This document shows positions 36,487 to 46,031 of a DNA stretch of 64,000 nucleotides, one piece after another. Below the pieces are notes generated by a model. That model did no database searches. It worked only from the letters and a program-made list of their open reading frames with translations, and was not told the DNA's origin. The DNA is taken from the NCBI RefSeq assembly GCF_900116105.1, contig NZ_FPAC01000001.1:176862-240861 (forward strand), written 5' to 3'. Made by a program: the position numbers and the translations under genes. Each line of letters starts with the position of its first letter. Position 1 is the first letter of the stretch. This DNA comes from Paenibacillus sp. 453mf (GTDB lineage Bacteria; Bacillota; Bacilli; Paenibacillales; Paenibacillaceae).

Positions 36487-36509
36487 ATTAATTTAAGGAG
36501 TTGGCATAA

Positions 36510-38027
<1,518 letters not shown>

Positions 38028-38289
38028 GTGTTGAGGTTTAGAAAGTGAGTGAGGGAGGAGGGCGCTAGCGCGATGGGCGCTGGTAATCCAGCTAAGATCG
38101 CTGCGAGGTGAATGTGGGTTCGGATCGTAAGTTGTCTGCTGATTCCCGGATTAGACGCCAGGCAAGGAAGGAATCAGCAGACAAAAAACGAGCGCTGTCG
38201 CTTCCTCTCTCCACATTCATCTCTCCGCTAATCGCTGGAGGGAAACCTCAAAGCATCTTCGTATCCCCTTTTATGGGGGCGTGGGTGGG

Positions 38290-38328
38290 GGCCAGAGTCG
38301 CAAGTATGCGAAGCTCTGGCCTTTTTTT
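38290..38328 (+). terminator. Strong terminator in the repeat stretch
   Basis: Stem GGCCAGAG-TCGCA/TGCGA-AG-CTCTGGCC followed by T7. Probably ends abfA transcripts that read through the repeats. Confidence 0.85.
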
Positions 38329-38642
38329 GTTCGTCGGTGCTGCGAGGTGAATGTGGGTTCGGCATGCATGATGCGGTAAGGTAGAGCTGATCATCGTATG
38401 GCATCTGTTGTCTCTCATCTATGAACCGGAGATTTTGCCTGGTCCGCTCTATACGCTGCAGGGCGGATACGAGCTCTTGATGGATGGCACACTGTTTCTT
38501 CCGCACGGACTGGATCTTTGTTGGGCTATTGTGCCTGGGACTTATGGGATTTATTACGGACAGAATCGTAGGACTTATTGGACGAAAACTTCTCTCCCGG
38601 TACGGGGTTGTCAGCTCCAACGCTCTGCGATAGGTAACGGTG

Positions 38643-38680
38643 TAAAAAAGCTTCCCGGCACTATTTACGCCGAGAAGCTT
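38643..38680 (-). terminator. Terminator of the small SASP-like gene
   Basis: On the minus strand, stem AAGCTTCTCGGC/GCCGGGAAGCTT (one G-U) is followed by T6, 40 bp past the stop of the 57-residue gene. Confidence 0.85.
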
Positions 38681-38719
38681 TATTTTGTATAGAGAAGATC
38701 TCTGTTCAGCTCTATTTAA

Positions 38720-38893
38720 CTACAGATTCGGATCTTGCTCCAGATTGTTATTTTGGGATGAAGGCTGCTTCTCAAACACATGAGCTGCTTCTTCAGCAGA
38801 AAATTCAGTGTCATTCTCTCCAGGTACCGGCAGCTTGTTCAGCTTCGTGGAGTTGACCTCGGCTTTTGTAGCTTGGTTCTTTGATTTGCTCAT
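38720..38893 (-). CDS. Small protein, possibly a gamma-type SASP
   Basis: A 57-residue hydrophilic protein (MSKSKNQATKAEVN...) with the segment PGENDTEFSAEEAA and a Gln/Asn-rich tail. This resembles gamma-type small acid-soluble spore proteins, which store amino acids in spores. The similarity is weak. GGGAGGAGG precedes the ATG at 38893. An in-frame extension to 38968 adds a hydrophobic leader without a binding site and is rejected. Confidence 0.55.
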   Translation of the reverse strand: MSKSKNQATKAEVNSTKLNKLPVPGENDTEFSAEEAAHVFEKQPSSQNNNLEQDPNL

Positions 38894-38989
38894 CAGTAAC
38901 ACACCTCCTCCCGTCATCAGCATCAACAAGTATTTTTTCAAGTGGACCTGAATTTTATACCTGTTCATGCATTTGAAGGGAGGTTACCT

Positions 38990-39814
38990 TCAGGAATTAA
39001 ACTGCTCAATCATCTGCTGCAGCTGATGACGGAAGTTGTTCTCTCCCGAACGTTCGACGGTGATGAGTGCTTCCTTGTCCTTGTCCAGCTGTGTGTCGTA
39101 GATGCTCCAGAAGTAGTTGTTCGTATGGAGGAGAAGCAGGATCTTCTCGGCAGCTGGCAGTTCTTCCTCTGAGTAATTCATGATGCTTAGATTGTCCAGA
39201 CTCCTACCGGATGCTTGAAATTCAGAGCACCAGGACCGGATCACTTCATGCTGCGAATCTTGAATTGCCCATTCCTTCAGCAAGCGCTCTACTTGCTCTT
39301 CCGAAGGATTCTCGATCAGTTGATTCCAGCCTGATTCAGGCAACTGGAAGCTTGTAGCATTTTCCGATGGAAACTTGCGATTCTGTCCCACATAAAGGCG
39401 ATATATCTCTTCTTCCCATTCACTCGGTTCTGTCCAGGTAAAGAGGTGGATACGCTGATCAATAGACAGATGATAGAGGTACGGATCACCGGATTCCGTT
39501 CCTTTATGAATGGTCAGTACTTTCTCCTGCCCATCCCAATCCGTGTATCCGCGCAGCATGCTCCGGCTCTTTGCAAAATGAACAAGCATATCCAGGAGCT
39601 CTGGTACAAATTCAATTTCATTTTCTTCCATACGAGTGATAAGGCCTTTGGATAGAAGGCTGTGTGATGCTGCTCTCAGCACAAGCTCCCATTCGTTCTC
39701 TTTAAGTTCACCATACATCGGTTTCATTAGGCCGGCTGCGACGTCATCTGCGCCCAAGGAAGCGAGTGCGAAACCAAATTCTTCGATTGATAACGTAATT
39801 AATGGTTTGTCCAT
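38990..39814 (-). CDS. Hypothetical protein, 274 residues (distant EspG-like look)
   Basis: A cytosolic protein opening ITLSIEEFGFALASLGADDVAAGL with alternating helical and beta segments and no membrane region. The start LSxEELxxxLxxLG recalls EspG-type chaperones of mycobacterial type VII secretion. It lies downstream of a WXG100 effector-like gene on the same strand, which fits, but similarity is only a visual impression. AAGGAG precedes the ATG. Function not assigned. Confidence 0.55.
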   Translation of the reverse strand: MDKPLITLSIEEFGFALASLGADDVAAGLMKPMYGELKENEWELVLRAASHSLLSKGLITRMEENEIEFVPELLDMLVHFAKSRSMLRGYTDWDGQEKVLTIHKGTESGDPYLYHLSIDQRIHLFTWTEPSEWEEEIYRLYVGQNRKFPSENATSFQLPESGWNQLIENPSEEQVERLLKEWAIQDSQHEVIRSWCSEFQASGRSLDNLSIMNYSEEELPAAEKILLLLHTNNYFWSIYDTQLDKDKEALITVERSGENNFRHQLQQMIEQFNS

Positions 39815-40031
39815 AAGATCTCCTTCTGAATATATGGATTGAATTTAGGTGGTTGGTTGATTCTTAATTTAAGGGTTTAGCACAGGATTGCTGCTGTGGA
39901 GTAATAAATAATTTAAAAGGACTAGGTGCAAAACAGCAAATTTGCGATTATAAGTAATCACTGTCATGATAATGCTGTCTCCATAATATATAGGACAGTT
40001 TTTAATGGGTTCAAACTTTTGGAGTGGTACA

Positions 40032-40499
40032 TTATTTCTTGTGTTTGTTAAGATTCCAGGCGGAGCGCAGCTCTTTTAGTACCTCTATGTCCTTGTCCTT
40101 CAACAGACTGTAAGTATAAATTCTCTGTTCGGACTGATCGTTCAGTACAAGAAGAAAGTGAGAGGGTACAGGGAACAAAAATTTATTCATTTTCCCCTCG
40201 ATGCTCTCAAGCTTCTTGATCCGATTCCAAGGAATGGTGTGATTATCGTTTAACACAATGCCTTCATGATTATAGGAAAATAAACTATTACTGCCGATTG
40301 TTCTGACTGCGCTCCAGTAGAAATGAGGGCCCATAAACCAAAAACTAAGGAAAGCACCAGAAGCATAATAGATTCTAAAGAGGGTGCTATGCCTTCCATT
40401 AACTACTTCCCAGGTAAGAAATAAACCTACAATAATAAATAAGAAGCAGATAAGAGTGTTGCGGATAGCGGTTTTGCGTTCAAAGGTTACTGAAGTCAT
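40032..40499 (-). CDS. Small membrane protein, candidate immunity protein
   Basis: About 155 residues with two TM segments (NTLICFLFIIVGLFLTW and IYYASGAFLSFWFMGPHFY) followed by a PH-like beta-rich cytosolic domain (GIVLNDNHTIPWNRIKKLE) and a basic tail ending NLNKHKK. It lies downstream of the WXG100 effector-like gene, and a truncated homologue lies between the two. This layout is usual for toxin-immunity cassettes. I prefer ATG 40499 (GGAGG 11 nt upstream). A GTG at 40547 would add 16 residues. Confidence 0.65.
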   Translation of the reverse strand: MTSVTFERKTAIRNTLICFLFIIVGLFLTWEVVNGRHSTLFRIYYASGAFLSFWFMGPHFYWSAVRTIGSNSLFSYNHEGIVLNDNHTIPWNRIKKLESIEGKMNKFLFPVPSHFLLVLNDQSEQRIYTYSLLKDKDIEVLKELRSAWNLNKHKK

Positions 40500-40630
40500 G
40501 GTAGTATACTGCCTCCAAAAGGTTATTTGCTTAGTCCGTTTACTCACTTCATTCCTTATTTCACAGCTTAAGCAAGATGTCCCACGGAAAAATTGAACCG
40601 ATTGTATCTTCCATTGGCGCTAATTGAAGA

Positions 40631-40762
40631 TTATTTCATGTGTTTATTTCGATTCCAGTTGAAACGAAGCTCTTTAAGCACATTTGCTTCCTTGCTTCTA
40701 AGCAGATTATTGGTAACTATTTTAATTTCACCATATATAGCATAGCTGTCTTGCGGGTTTCG
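40631..40762 (-). pseudogene. Truncated C-terminal copy of the candidate immunity gene
   Basis: A 43-codon open frame, closed by TGA at its 5' end and without a start, ends VLKELRFNWNRNKHMK. The last 33 residues match the C-terminus of the protein at 40032-40499 at 18 positions (VLKELRSAWNLNKHKK there). It begins 21 bp beyond the stop of the effector-like gene. It is the 3' remnant of a paralogous gene, left by recombination. Confidence 0.8.
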
Positions 40763-40783
40763 TCATCGATGTCTTCCCAAACA

Positions 40784-41857
40784 TCATTTAAACAGTCCGC
40801 TGACCCACTTGATTCCTTTCTCGGCAGCCTGTGCAAGATGTCCCCCCGCAACCGAACCGATTGTGCCTCCAATATATGCGCCTACTGCAGCGCCAGCAGG
40901 TCCAAGTACGGATCCGGCTGCTCCGCCGAGCACTGCACCTGCCCCAGCTGCAGCAGATTTAATTACGACATTGGAAGCAGATACGGCGATATCCGTACCG
41001 GTAAGGGTTCCTGCTTTAATTTTTGCAGCGGTTTTAATCCCTTCATCCACGACATTCAGACCTACGTTAATCGGGAACAGTCTCTTACCTATCATTTTAG
41101 GAATTGCGGATATCTTCATGCCGTACTGCCCTTTTTGTACCCCGGCTACGACATTGCGAGTCCACTGAGGGAAGCTGCTCGCTTTACTGAAGCCGAGCCC
41201 AAGCTTACCCATTTTCAAGGTTCCCGCCAGCTTGTCGAAGCCTTTAAGTCCCTTCATGACAATACCGGGATTTCGGAACTGCTTATCCATTCGGCGTGCC
41301 AGGTTGTTCAGAAATGCATTAGAGCTCTTGCCATTTACCCACTTGGCGTTATGGACGACCGCCCGGGTAGGGTTCTTTGAGCTGCGCTTAAAATCTACCG
41401 TCTTGGTCAGCACAAGAGTGCTTGCCAGTATACTGTACATGCCGGTTCCTGCGAGCGCCAAGTTCCCGCGTATTCCGTTGGCTGTATTCCATGTTTCCGT
41501 TCCTTGATCAAATAGGCTGGATAGGGTTTCCTTTGCTTTTTGCCCTTGCGAACTACCATCCGTATGTATTCCGTTGCCTGCTGTCTGATCTGTTTCAGCA
41601 AATTTAACAGCAATGGAGCGAAGTTCTGTTCCAATGGATGCAACAGAAGTTGTAAAACTCTCCATTTGTCCACGAGCGACCTGAAATTCTTGAAAAAAAC
41701 GTTCTTGTGTAATGCCAGCCCATCTGCTCTGCAAAGACAGAATCTGTCCGTTCAGGTTAGAGATCATACTGCTAGTGAGCGTAGAAGCTTGAGCAAATTG
41801 CTGTGATATTTCCTGGATCCGTTCAGGAGGGACAACAATTCTAGTCACCTTGTTCAC
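40784..41857 (-). CDS. WXG100-domain effector-like protein with glycine-zipper C-terminus
   Basis: A 357-residue protein. Residues 1-95 are a WXG100 helical hairpin (Trp46-Ala-Gly in LQSRWAGITQERFFQEF), the export signature of type VII secretion. A middle basic region follows, then residues about 301-345 form a Gly/Ala-rich zipper (GAVLGGAAGSVLGPAGAAV, AYIGGTIGSVAGG), as in pore-forming peptides. WXG100 proteins are normally about 100 residues, so this is an effector fusion. The start may be GTG 41857 or GTG 41848, the latter preceded by GAGGTG. Toxicity is inferred. Confidence 0.75.
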   Translation of the reverse strand: MNKVTRIVVPPERIQEISQQFAQASTLTSSMISNLNGQILSLQSRWAGITQERFFQEFQVARGQMESFTTSVASIGTELRSIAVKFAETDQTAGNGIHTDGSSQGQKAKETLSSLFDQGTETWNTANGIRGNLALAGTGMYSILASTLVLTKTVDFKRSSKNPTRAVVHNAKWVNGKSSNAFLNNLARRMDKQFRNPGIVMKGLKGFDKLAGTLKMGKLGLGFSKASSFPQWTRNVVAGVQKGQYGMKISAIPKMIGKRLFPINVGLNVVDEGIKTAAKIKAGTLTGTDIAVSASNVVIKSAAAGAGAVLGGAAGSVLGPAGAAVGAYIGGTIGSVAGGHLAQAAEKGIKWVSGLFK

Positions 41858-41912
41858 CTCGTTCGTATAGTTGGTTCTTACTTATATGGAAGCTTAGAAG
41901 TCTTTAACTTGG

Positions 41913-41940
41913 TATATATACCCATTAATTGTAATGTCAG
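41913..41940 (-). promoter_or_regulatory. Candidate promoter of the effector-like gene
   Basis: On the minus strand CTGACA (41935-41940) and TATATA are 16 bp apart, about 55 bp before the start codon. Confidence 0.4.
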
Positions 41941-42036
41941 AAACGTTTAATTGGCAACGAAAGTCGGATAAAACAGGACTTTTGTAAGAAGCCCGTGACA
42001 AGGAACTGCAACCAAAGTCCATCTTTTTGCATTATG

Positions 42037-42077
42037 AACAAAAAGCCGAACAGGCAGAAAAACTACCCGTCGGCTTA
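42037..42077 (-). terminator. Terminator of the ABC exporter operon
   Basis: Minus-strand stem AAGCCGA..GGTAG/CTGCC..TTCGGCTT followed by TTTTTGTT, 18 bp past the stop at 42095. Confidence 0.75.
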
Positions 42078-42094
42078 ATTGTTAAATCGTGTAT

Positions 42095-43891
42095 TCATCC
42101 TACATCATTATGCGTATGTTCCTTGGAGGTCGTGCCGGATTCCAGGGCGTGATCGTACAGCTCCCTGTAGTAGCCGCCATGCCGCATAAGCTCTGGATGG
42201 GTGCCAGACTCGACAATAGAGCCATCCTTCATAACCAGAATACGGTCTGCATGCATCACGGTGGACAGCCGGTGCGCGATGACAATCGTCGTTCTTCCTT
42301 CGGAGACGGATTCGAGTGCAGACTGGACCAGCTGCTCGGTATGAGAGTCGAGATTCGCTGTCGCTTCATCGAGTATAAGGATGCGAGGCTTGAATACAAC
42401 GATTCTGGCGAAGGAGATCAGCTGTCTTTCTCCGGCAGACAGTCCGCTTCCTCGCTCTGACAAATGCGTATCATAGCCCTCTGGTAATCTTGAGATCATC
42501 AGATCTGCACCTACATAGCTGCACGCCTTGATCACTTCTTCCCGGCTGATCTCCTCACGGAACATCCGCACATTGTCAATGATCGATCCCGAGAAGAGGA
42601 AGGGCTCCTGTTGAATGAGACCGACAATCCGGTGGAGGGTCTGCTGTGGCAGCCTCCGGATATCGATATCATCGATTTGAATGCTGCCCTCCGTTACATC
42701 GTAGAAACGGTTTAACAGAGAGATGACGGTGCTCTTGCCCGCACCGGTTGTTCCTACGACACCAATCATTTCTCCAGGTGGTATCGTAAGATTCAATTGA
42801 TGGATGATCGGCTGGTCAGCTAAATATCCAAAGGATACATGGTTGAATGAGATCTTGCCCCTCACTTGTTCCGGTGTCAGGCTTACTGTATCGTCATCCT
42901 TCGGATCTGGAATTTCCGGCTCTGTACTGAGAATGCTCCATATCCGTTCCATAGATACGGTCGTGGACTGGAACGTATTCCATTGCATCGTGATTTGGTT
43001 AATCGGCTGAAAAAACTGACGGATATAGCTGATAAAGGCATACAGCACCCCGACTTCAATAGATTTGCCGAGCACAGCCTGCCCGCCCAGCCAAACCATT
43101 AATACAAGAGCGATGTTGCCCAGTATATCAAATGTCCGGTTAAAGATGACGTTGGAGCGAACTTGGCGGATATTGGCCGAGTAGTAGTTCGCATTCTGTT
43201 CATTAAACTGCTTCAGCTGCTCCTTCTCCTGATGAAATGCTTGAATCAGGAACATCCCAGACAGGTTCTCTGCGATAAAGGCGACAAGTCTGGACAGCCG
43301 GGTTCTCGCTTGCTGATACGTCTCCTTCAAATAATTGCGGAAGAGGACGGCAACGATAGCGATGACCGGAAGTACAGCCAAGGAGTAGGCGGCAAGTGTA
43401 ACATCCAGCTGGAACATAAAAAAGATAATCATAATGAGCATCATGCCGTCACGAATCAGACTAAGCAGTACCTGTGTGAAGAATTGGCTGATGGTCTCGG
43501 TATCACTGGATACATTCGTCACCAGGCTTCCGCTGTGTCTGCGGTCAAAGAAGGACATTGACATTCTTGTGATATGCTTGAACAAATCTTTGCGCAGCGA
43601 GGCGACAATGCTCTGTCCGGTGAATTGGAGCAGATTGTTCTGTATATACGTGAAGATGAAGCTGATAATGGACAGAACCAAGTATAGTACGGCAATGTAT
43701 ATGAGAAAACGAAGCTCGGTATTTCCGATCGCGAGATGATCATCAATGGCGATCTTGATCAGGTAAGGCTGAGAGAGCTCGGCGGCGATGCCGAGCAGTG
43801 AACAGAAGAAGATGAGTACAAACTTCATACGGTGCGGCCGGCCATAGCTCAATATTTCACGGAATGCACTCCGATTCGGTTTAGATGCCAT
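42095..43891 (-). CDS. Multidrug ABC exporter half, catalytic subunit (BmrD/YheH-like)
   Basis: A 598-residue TM-ATPase fusion with six TM helices (about 20-320) and an ATPase domain. Walker A is GTTGAGKST, the signature LSAGERQLISFARI (LSAGE rather than LSGGQ), and Walker B ILILDEAT with a canonical catalytic Glu. It overlaps the partner gene by 11 bp, giving a heterodimeric exporter like B. subtilis BmrCD (YheIH), which expels antibiotics and dyes. Confidence 0.88.
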   Translation of the reverse strand: MASKPNRSAFREILSYGRPHRMKFVLIFFCSLLGIAAELSQPYLIKIAIDDHLAIGNTELRFLIYIAVLYLVLSIISFIFTYIQNNLLQFTGQSIVASLRKDLFKHITRMSMSFFDRRHSGSLVTNVSSDTETISQFFTQVLLSLIRDGMMLIMIIFFMFQLDVTLAAYSLAVLPVIAIVAVLFRNYLKETYQQARTRLSRLVAFIAENLSGMFLIQAFHQEKEQLKQFNEQNANYYSANIRQVRSNVIFNRTFDILGNIALVLMVWLGGQAVLGKSIEVGVLYAFISYIRQFFQPINQITMQWNTFQSTTVSMERIWSILSTEPEIPDPKDDDTVSLTPEQVRGKISFNHVSFGYLADQPIIHQLNLTIPPGEMIGVVGTTGAGKSTVISLLNRFYDVTEGSIQIDDIDIRRLPQQTLHRIVGLIQQEPFLFSGSIIDNVRMFREEISREEVIKACSYVGADLMISRLPEGYDTHLSERGSGLSAGERQLISFARIVVFKPRILILDEATANLDSHTEQLVQSALESVSEGRTTIVIAHRLSTVMHADRILVMKDGSIVESGTHPELMRHGGYYRELYDHALESGTTSKEHTHNDVG

Positions 43892-45626
43892 GATTTAACC
43901 CCTCCTCCTGAATGCGGGCAAGTGAGGCATATTGTCCGCTCAGCGACATGAGCTGCCGATGGCTGCCTTGCTCCACAATTCGTCCTTCCTCCAGAACAAT
44001 GATGAGATCGGCATGCTTAACTGCGCTGATCCGGTGAGAAATGATGAGCGTGGATTTATTTTTCCGTTCCTTCTTCAAGCTGTTCAATATGCCTGTTTCC
44101 GTTACGGCATCGACAGCACTCATACTATCATCCAGAATCAGCAAGGGCGCCTTCTTCATCAGACCTCTCGCAAGACTCGTGCGCTGACGTTGTCCTCCGG
44201 ATAAGGTGACTCCGCGTTCTCCGAGAGGGGTATCAAATCGTTTCGGAAACCGAATGATATTATCAAAGATCATCGCCTGCTTCGCCGGCCCTTCAACTTC
44301 AGTCTGGGATGCGCTGCGGTCGCTGAAGGCAATGTTATCCCGAATGGTCGTGCTGAACAGGAAGCCATCTTGTGGAACGTAAGACAATTTGGAACGAAGA
44401 CTCTCAAGCTTTAATTGCCTGATATCGAGACCGCTAATAAAAATGGTGTTTGCAGGCGGCTCATAGACGCGCAGCAGTAGTTTGACAAGTGTACTCTTGC
44501 CACTGCCTGTTCGGCCCACAATGCCGATGGTTTTGCCAGCCGGAAGGACGAGATTGATATTATGCAGCGCGTGTTCCTTACTTCCAGGATATTTGAAGGA
44601 TAAGTCCTTAATCGTTATATCTTCGACCTTGCTTAGCGGAAAGGCATCCGGCACTTCTCTGACATCCGGGATTTCAGCCAGCAGATTGTTCACCCGGTCG
44701 AGCGATGCGCTGGACCGCTGCATCATATTGATCACATTTCCGATTTGCTGAAGGGGGCCCATAATCATGCGCAGATACAGGGTTAGAGCCACAAAGCTTC
44801 CCAAACTGATTGTATTCTGGATCGTCATGTAACCGCCGATAACAATAGAGGTGACTAGAGAAACAGCGCCGAGCAGTGGCAGAAGGGCTTGAAACAAGGA
44901 GGACAGTCTTACGAGCCGCAGCTGCTTATCTCGAATCGCATCGACAAATGCACCGAATCGGGTCTGCTGCGTCTCTTCTATGGCAAAGGTCTTGGTTACC
45001 CGAATCCCGCCCAGCTGCTCTTCAGCGGATTCGGTCATGGATGCAAGCGCTTCCTGGACATGCTTGGATCTTTCGCGGATCCGTGGTCCGAAGTAGACGA
45101 CGAGAACAGGAATGGCAAGCAGCGGACCGATGCTGATCGCAATCAACGTTAGCGGAATACCGTCAATCATCATCATAACGATACAGGACAGGAGCAGAAA
45201 GACCGCGTTCGTTGTCTGGTTAATCCCATTCGAGATCGCTTCACGTACAGAGGTTACATCGTTCATCACATAGCTGAGCAGCTTACCTGTACCTTGCTTG
45301 GCAAAATATTTCTCGCTCAGCTCTGAGAATTTGCCGAACAGCTTCTCGCGAGTGACGTACTCGAATCTGCGTCCGAGCCGCATAATCATAAATTGGCCCA
45401 GGCCAAACAGCGCATTATAAGACACGGCTATGAGGAGTAGCTGCAGGCTGTAGTAAATAATCTTTTCCATGGTAAGCGTTTGAAGCTGCAGTTCATCTGT
45501 GAAATTACCAACGACACGGGGAAGCAGAGCCTGATCAATATTTGAGATGATGATCAGCAGGATGGCAGCGAGGTAGGAAGGCCAGTGAGAACCGACATAA
45601 TGGCGAAGCATACTTCGATCTTGCAT
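43881..45626 (-). CDS. Multidrug ABC exporter half, degenerate subunit (BmrC/YheI-like)
   Basis: A 581-residue TM-ATPase fusion. Walker A is GRTGSGKST, the signature LSGGQRQRTSLARG, and Walker B LLILDDSMSAVD, where Asp replaces the catalytic Glu. This is the asymmetry expected of a BmrC-type subunit. I set the start at ATG 45626 (MQDRSMLRHY), 12 nt after AAGGAG. The in-frame upstream region holds a hairpin and leader-like frames and is probably not part of the protein. Confidence 0.88.
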   Translation of the reverse strand: MQDRSMLRHYVGSHWPSYLAAILLIIISNIDQALLPRVVGNFTDELQLQTLTMEKIIYYSLQLLLIAVSYNALFGLGQFMIMRLGRRFEYVTREKLFGKFSELSEKYFAKQGTGKLLSYVMNDVTSVREAISNGINQTTNAVFLLLSCIVMMMIDGIPLTLIAISIGPLLAIPVLVVYFGPRIRERSKHVQEALASMTESAEEQLGGIRVTKTFAIEETQQTRFGAFVDAIRDKQLRLVRLSSLFQALLPLLGAVSLVTSIVIGGYMTIQNTISLGSFVALTLYLRMIMGPLQQIGNVINMMQRSSASLDRVNNLLAEIPDVREVPDAFPLSKVEDITIKDLSFKYPGSKEHALHNINLVLPAGKTIGIVGRTGSGKSTLVKLLLRVYEPPANTIFISGLDIRQLKLESLRSKLSYVPQDGFLFSTTIRDNIAFSDRSASQTEVEGPAKQAMIFDNIIRFPKRFDTPLGERGVTLSGGQRQRTSLARGLMKKAPLLILDDSMSAVDAVTETGILNSLKKERKNKSTLIISHRISAVKHADLIIVLEEGRIVEQGSHRQLMSLSGQYASLARIQEEGLNHGI

Positions 45627-45670
45627 AGGGTAGGTCATCTCCTTGGCTATTATTTTCGTCAAACACGGCA

Positions 45671-45717
45671 AGAAAAGGGCAGATGCCTTTTTTATCAAAA
45701 AAAAGCATACATGCCCC
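45671..45717 (-). promoter_or_regulatory. Candidate transcription attenuator in the exporter leader
   Basis: On the minus strand, arms GGGCA..ATGC(T)TTTTTT and AAAAAAGGCAT..TGCCC form a hairpin followed by TTTTCTTG, about 45 nt before the bmrC-like start. Short frames (MNCENCFGL, MNANRTFM) precede it but lack strong ribosome binding sites. In B. subtilis bmrCD is controlled by a leader peptide (BmrB) through attenuation, so a similar mechanism is plausible. The rest of 45750-46031 shows no gene. Confidence 0.45.
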
Positions 45718-46031
45718 TTACCTACATAAACGTTCTGTTCGCATTCATAAACCGAAGCAATTTTCACAATTCATTAAAACAGATAATTTAATCAAACCGG
45801 TGAACAATATACATTTATTCTTATGCATAACACGTTCGTTGTCAAACCATGAAATATGCAAATTTCAGTGGAAATAATTTGTGAGAGGGATGGAGAGACT
45901 TCAAATTAAGGTTAATTAAGGATATGGAGCAAAGAAGCAGGGGGAAGTGAAACATTTTCGAGCAGGGGCTCGTTTAGAGTGTAAATAGAGATGGAAAATA
46001 TAAATTGATTACTGATGGAGGCAGATTACAA

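Larger units (their letters stand above)
38028..38719. repeat. Non-coding, repeat-rich stretch
   Basis: No credible gene is seen. A 24-bp direct repeat GCTGCGAGGTGAATGTGGGT (continuing TCGG) occurs near 38100 and again near 38339, with a degenerate inverted copy (CTCCACATTCATCTC) around 38209. A perfect 15-bp inverted repeat (TTGTCTGCTGATTCC) has arms at 38132-38146 and 38170-38184. Two terminators lie further on. The mix looks like accumulated intergenic repeats next to the accessory island. Confidence 0.6.

Noticed and set aside
38108..38350. 80-codon open frame in the repeat stretch
   Set aside because: It runs through the direct repeat, the inverted repeat and the terminator stem, has no ribosome binding site, and its peptide resembles no protein.
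38990..39814. Firm assignment as an EspG chaperone
   Set aside because: Only a short N-terminal pattern and gene position suggest it, so it is described as hypothetical.
43881..45767. Extended N-terminus for the BmrC-like subunit (start at 45767)
   Set aside because: The added 47 residues pass through a hairpin with a U tract and have no family similarity. The start at 45626 gives the normal length.
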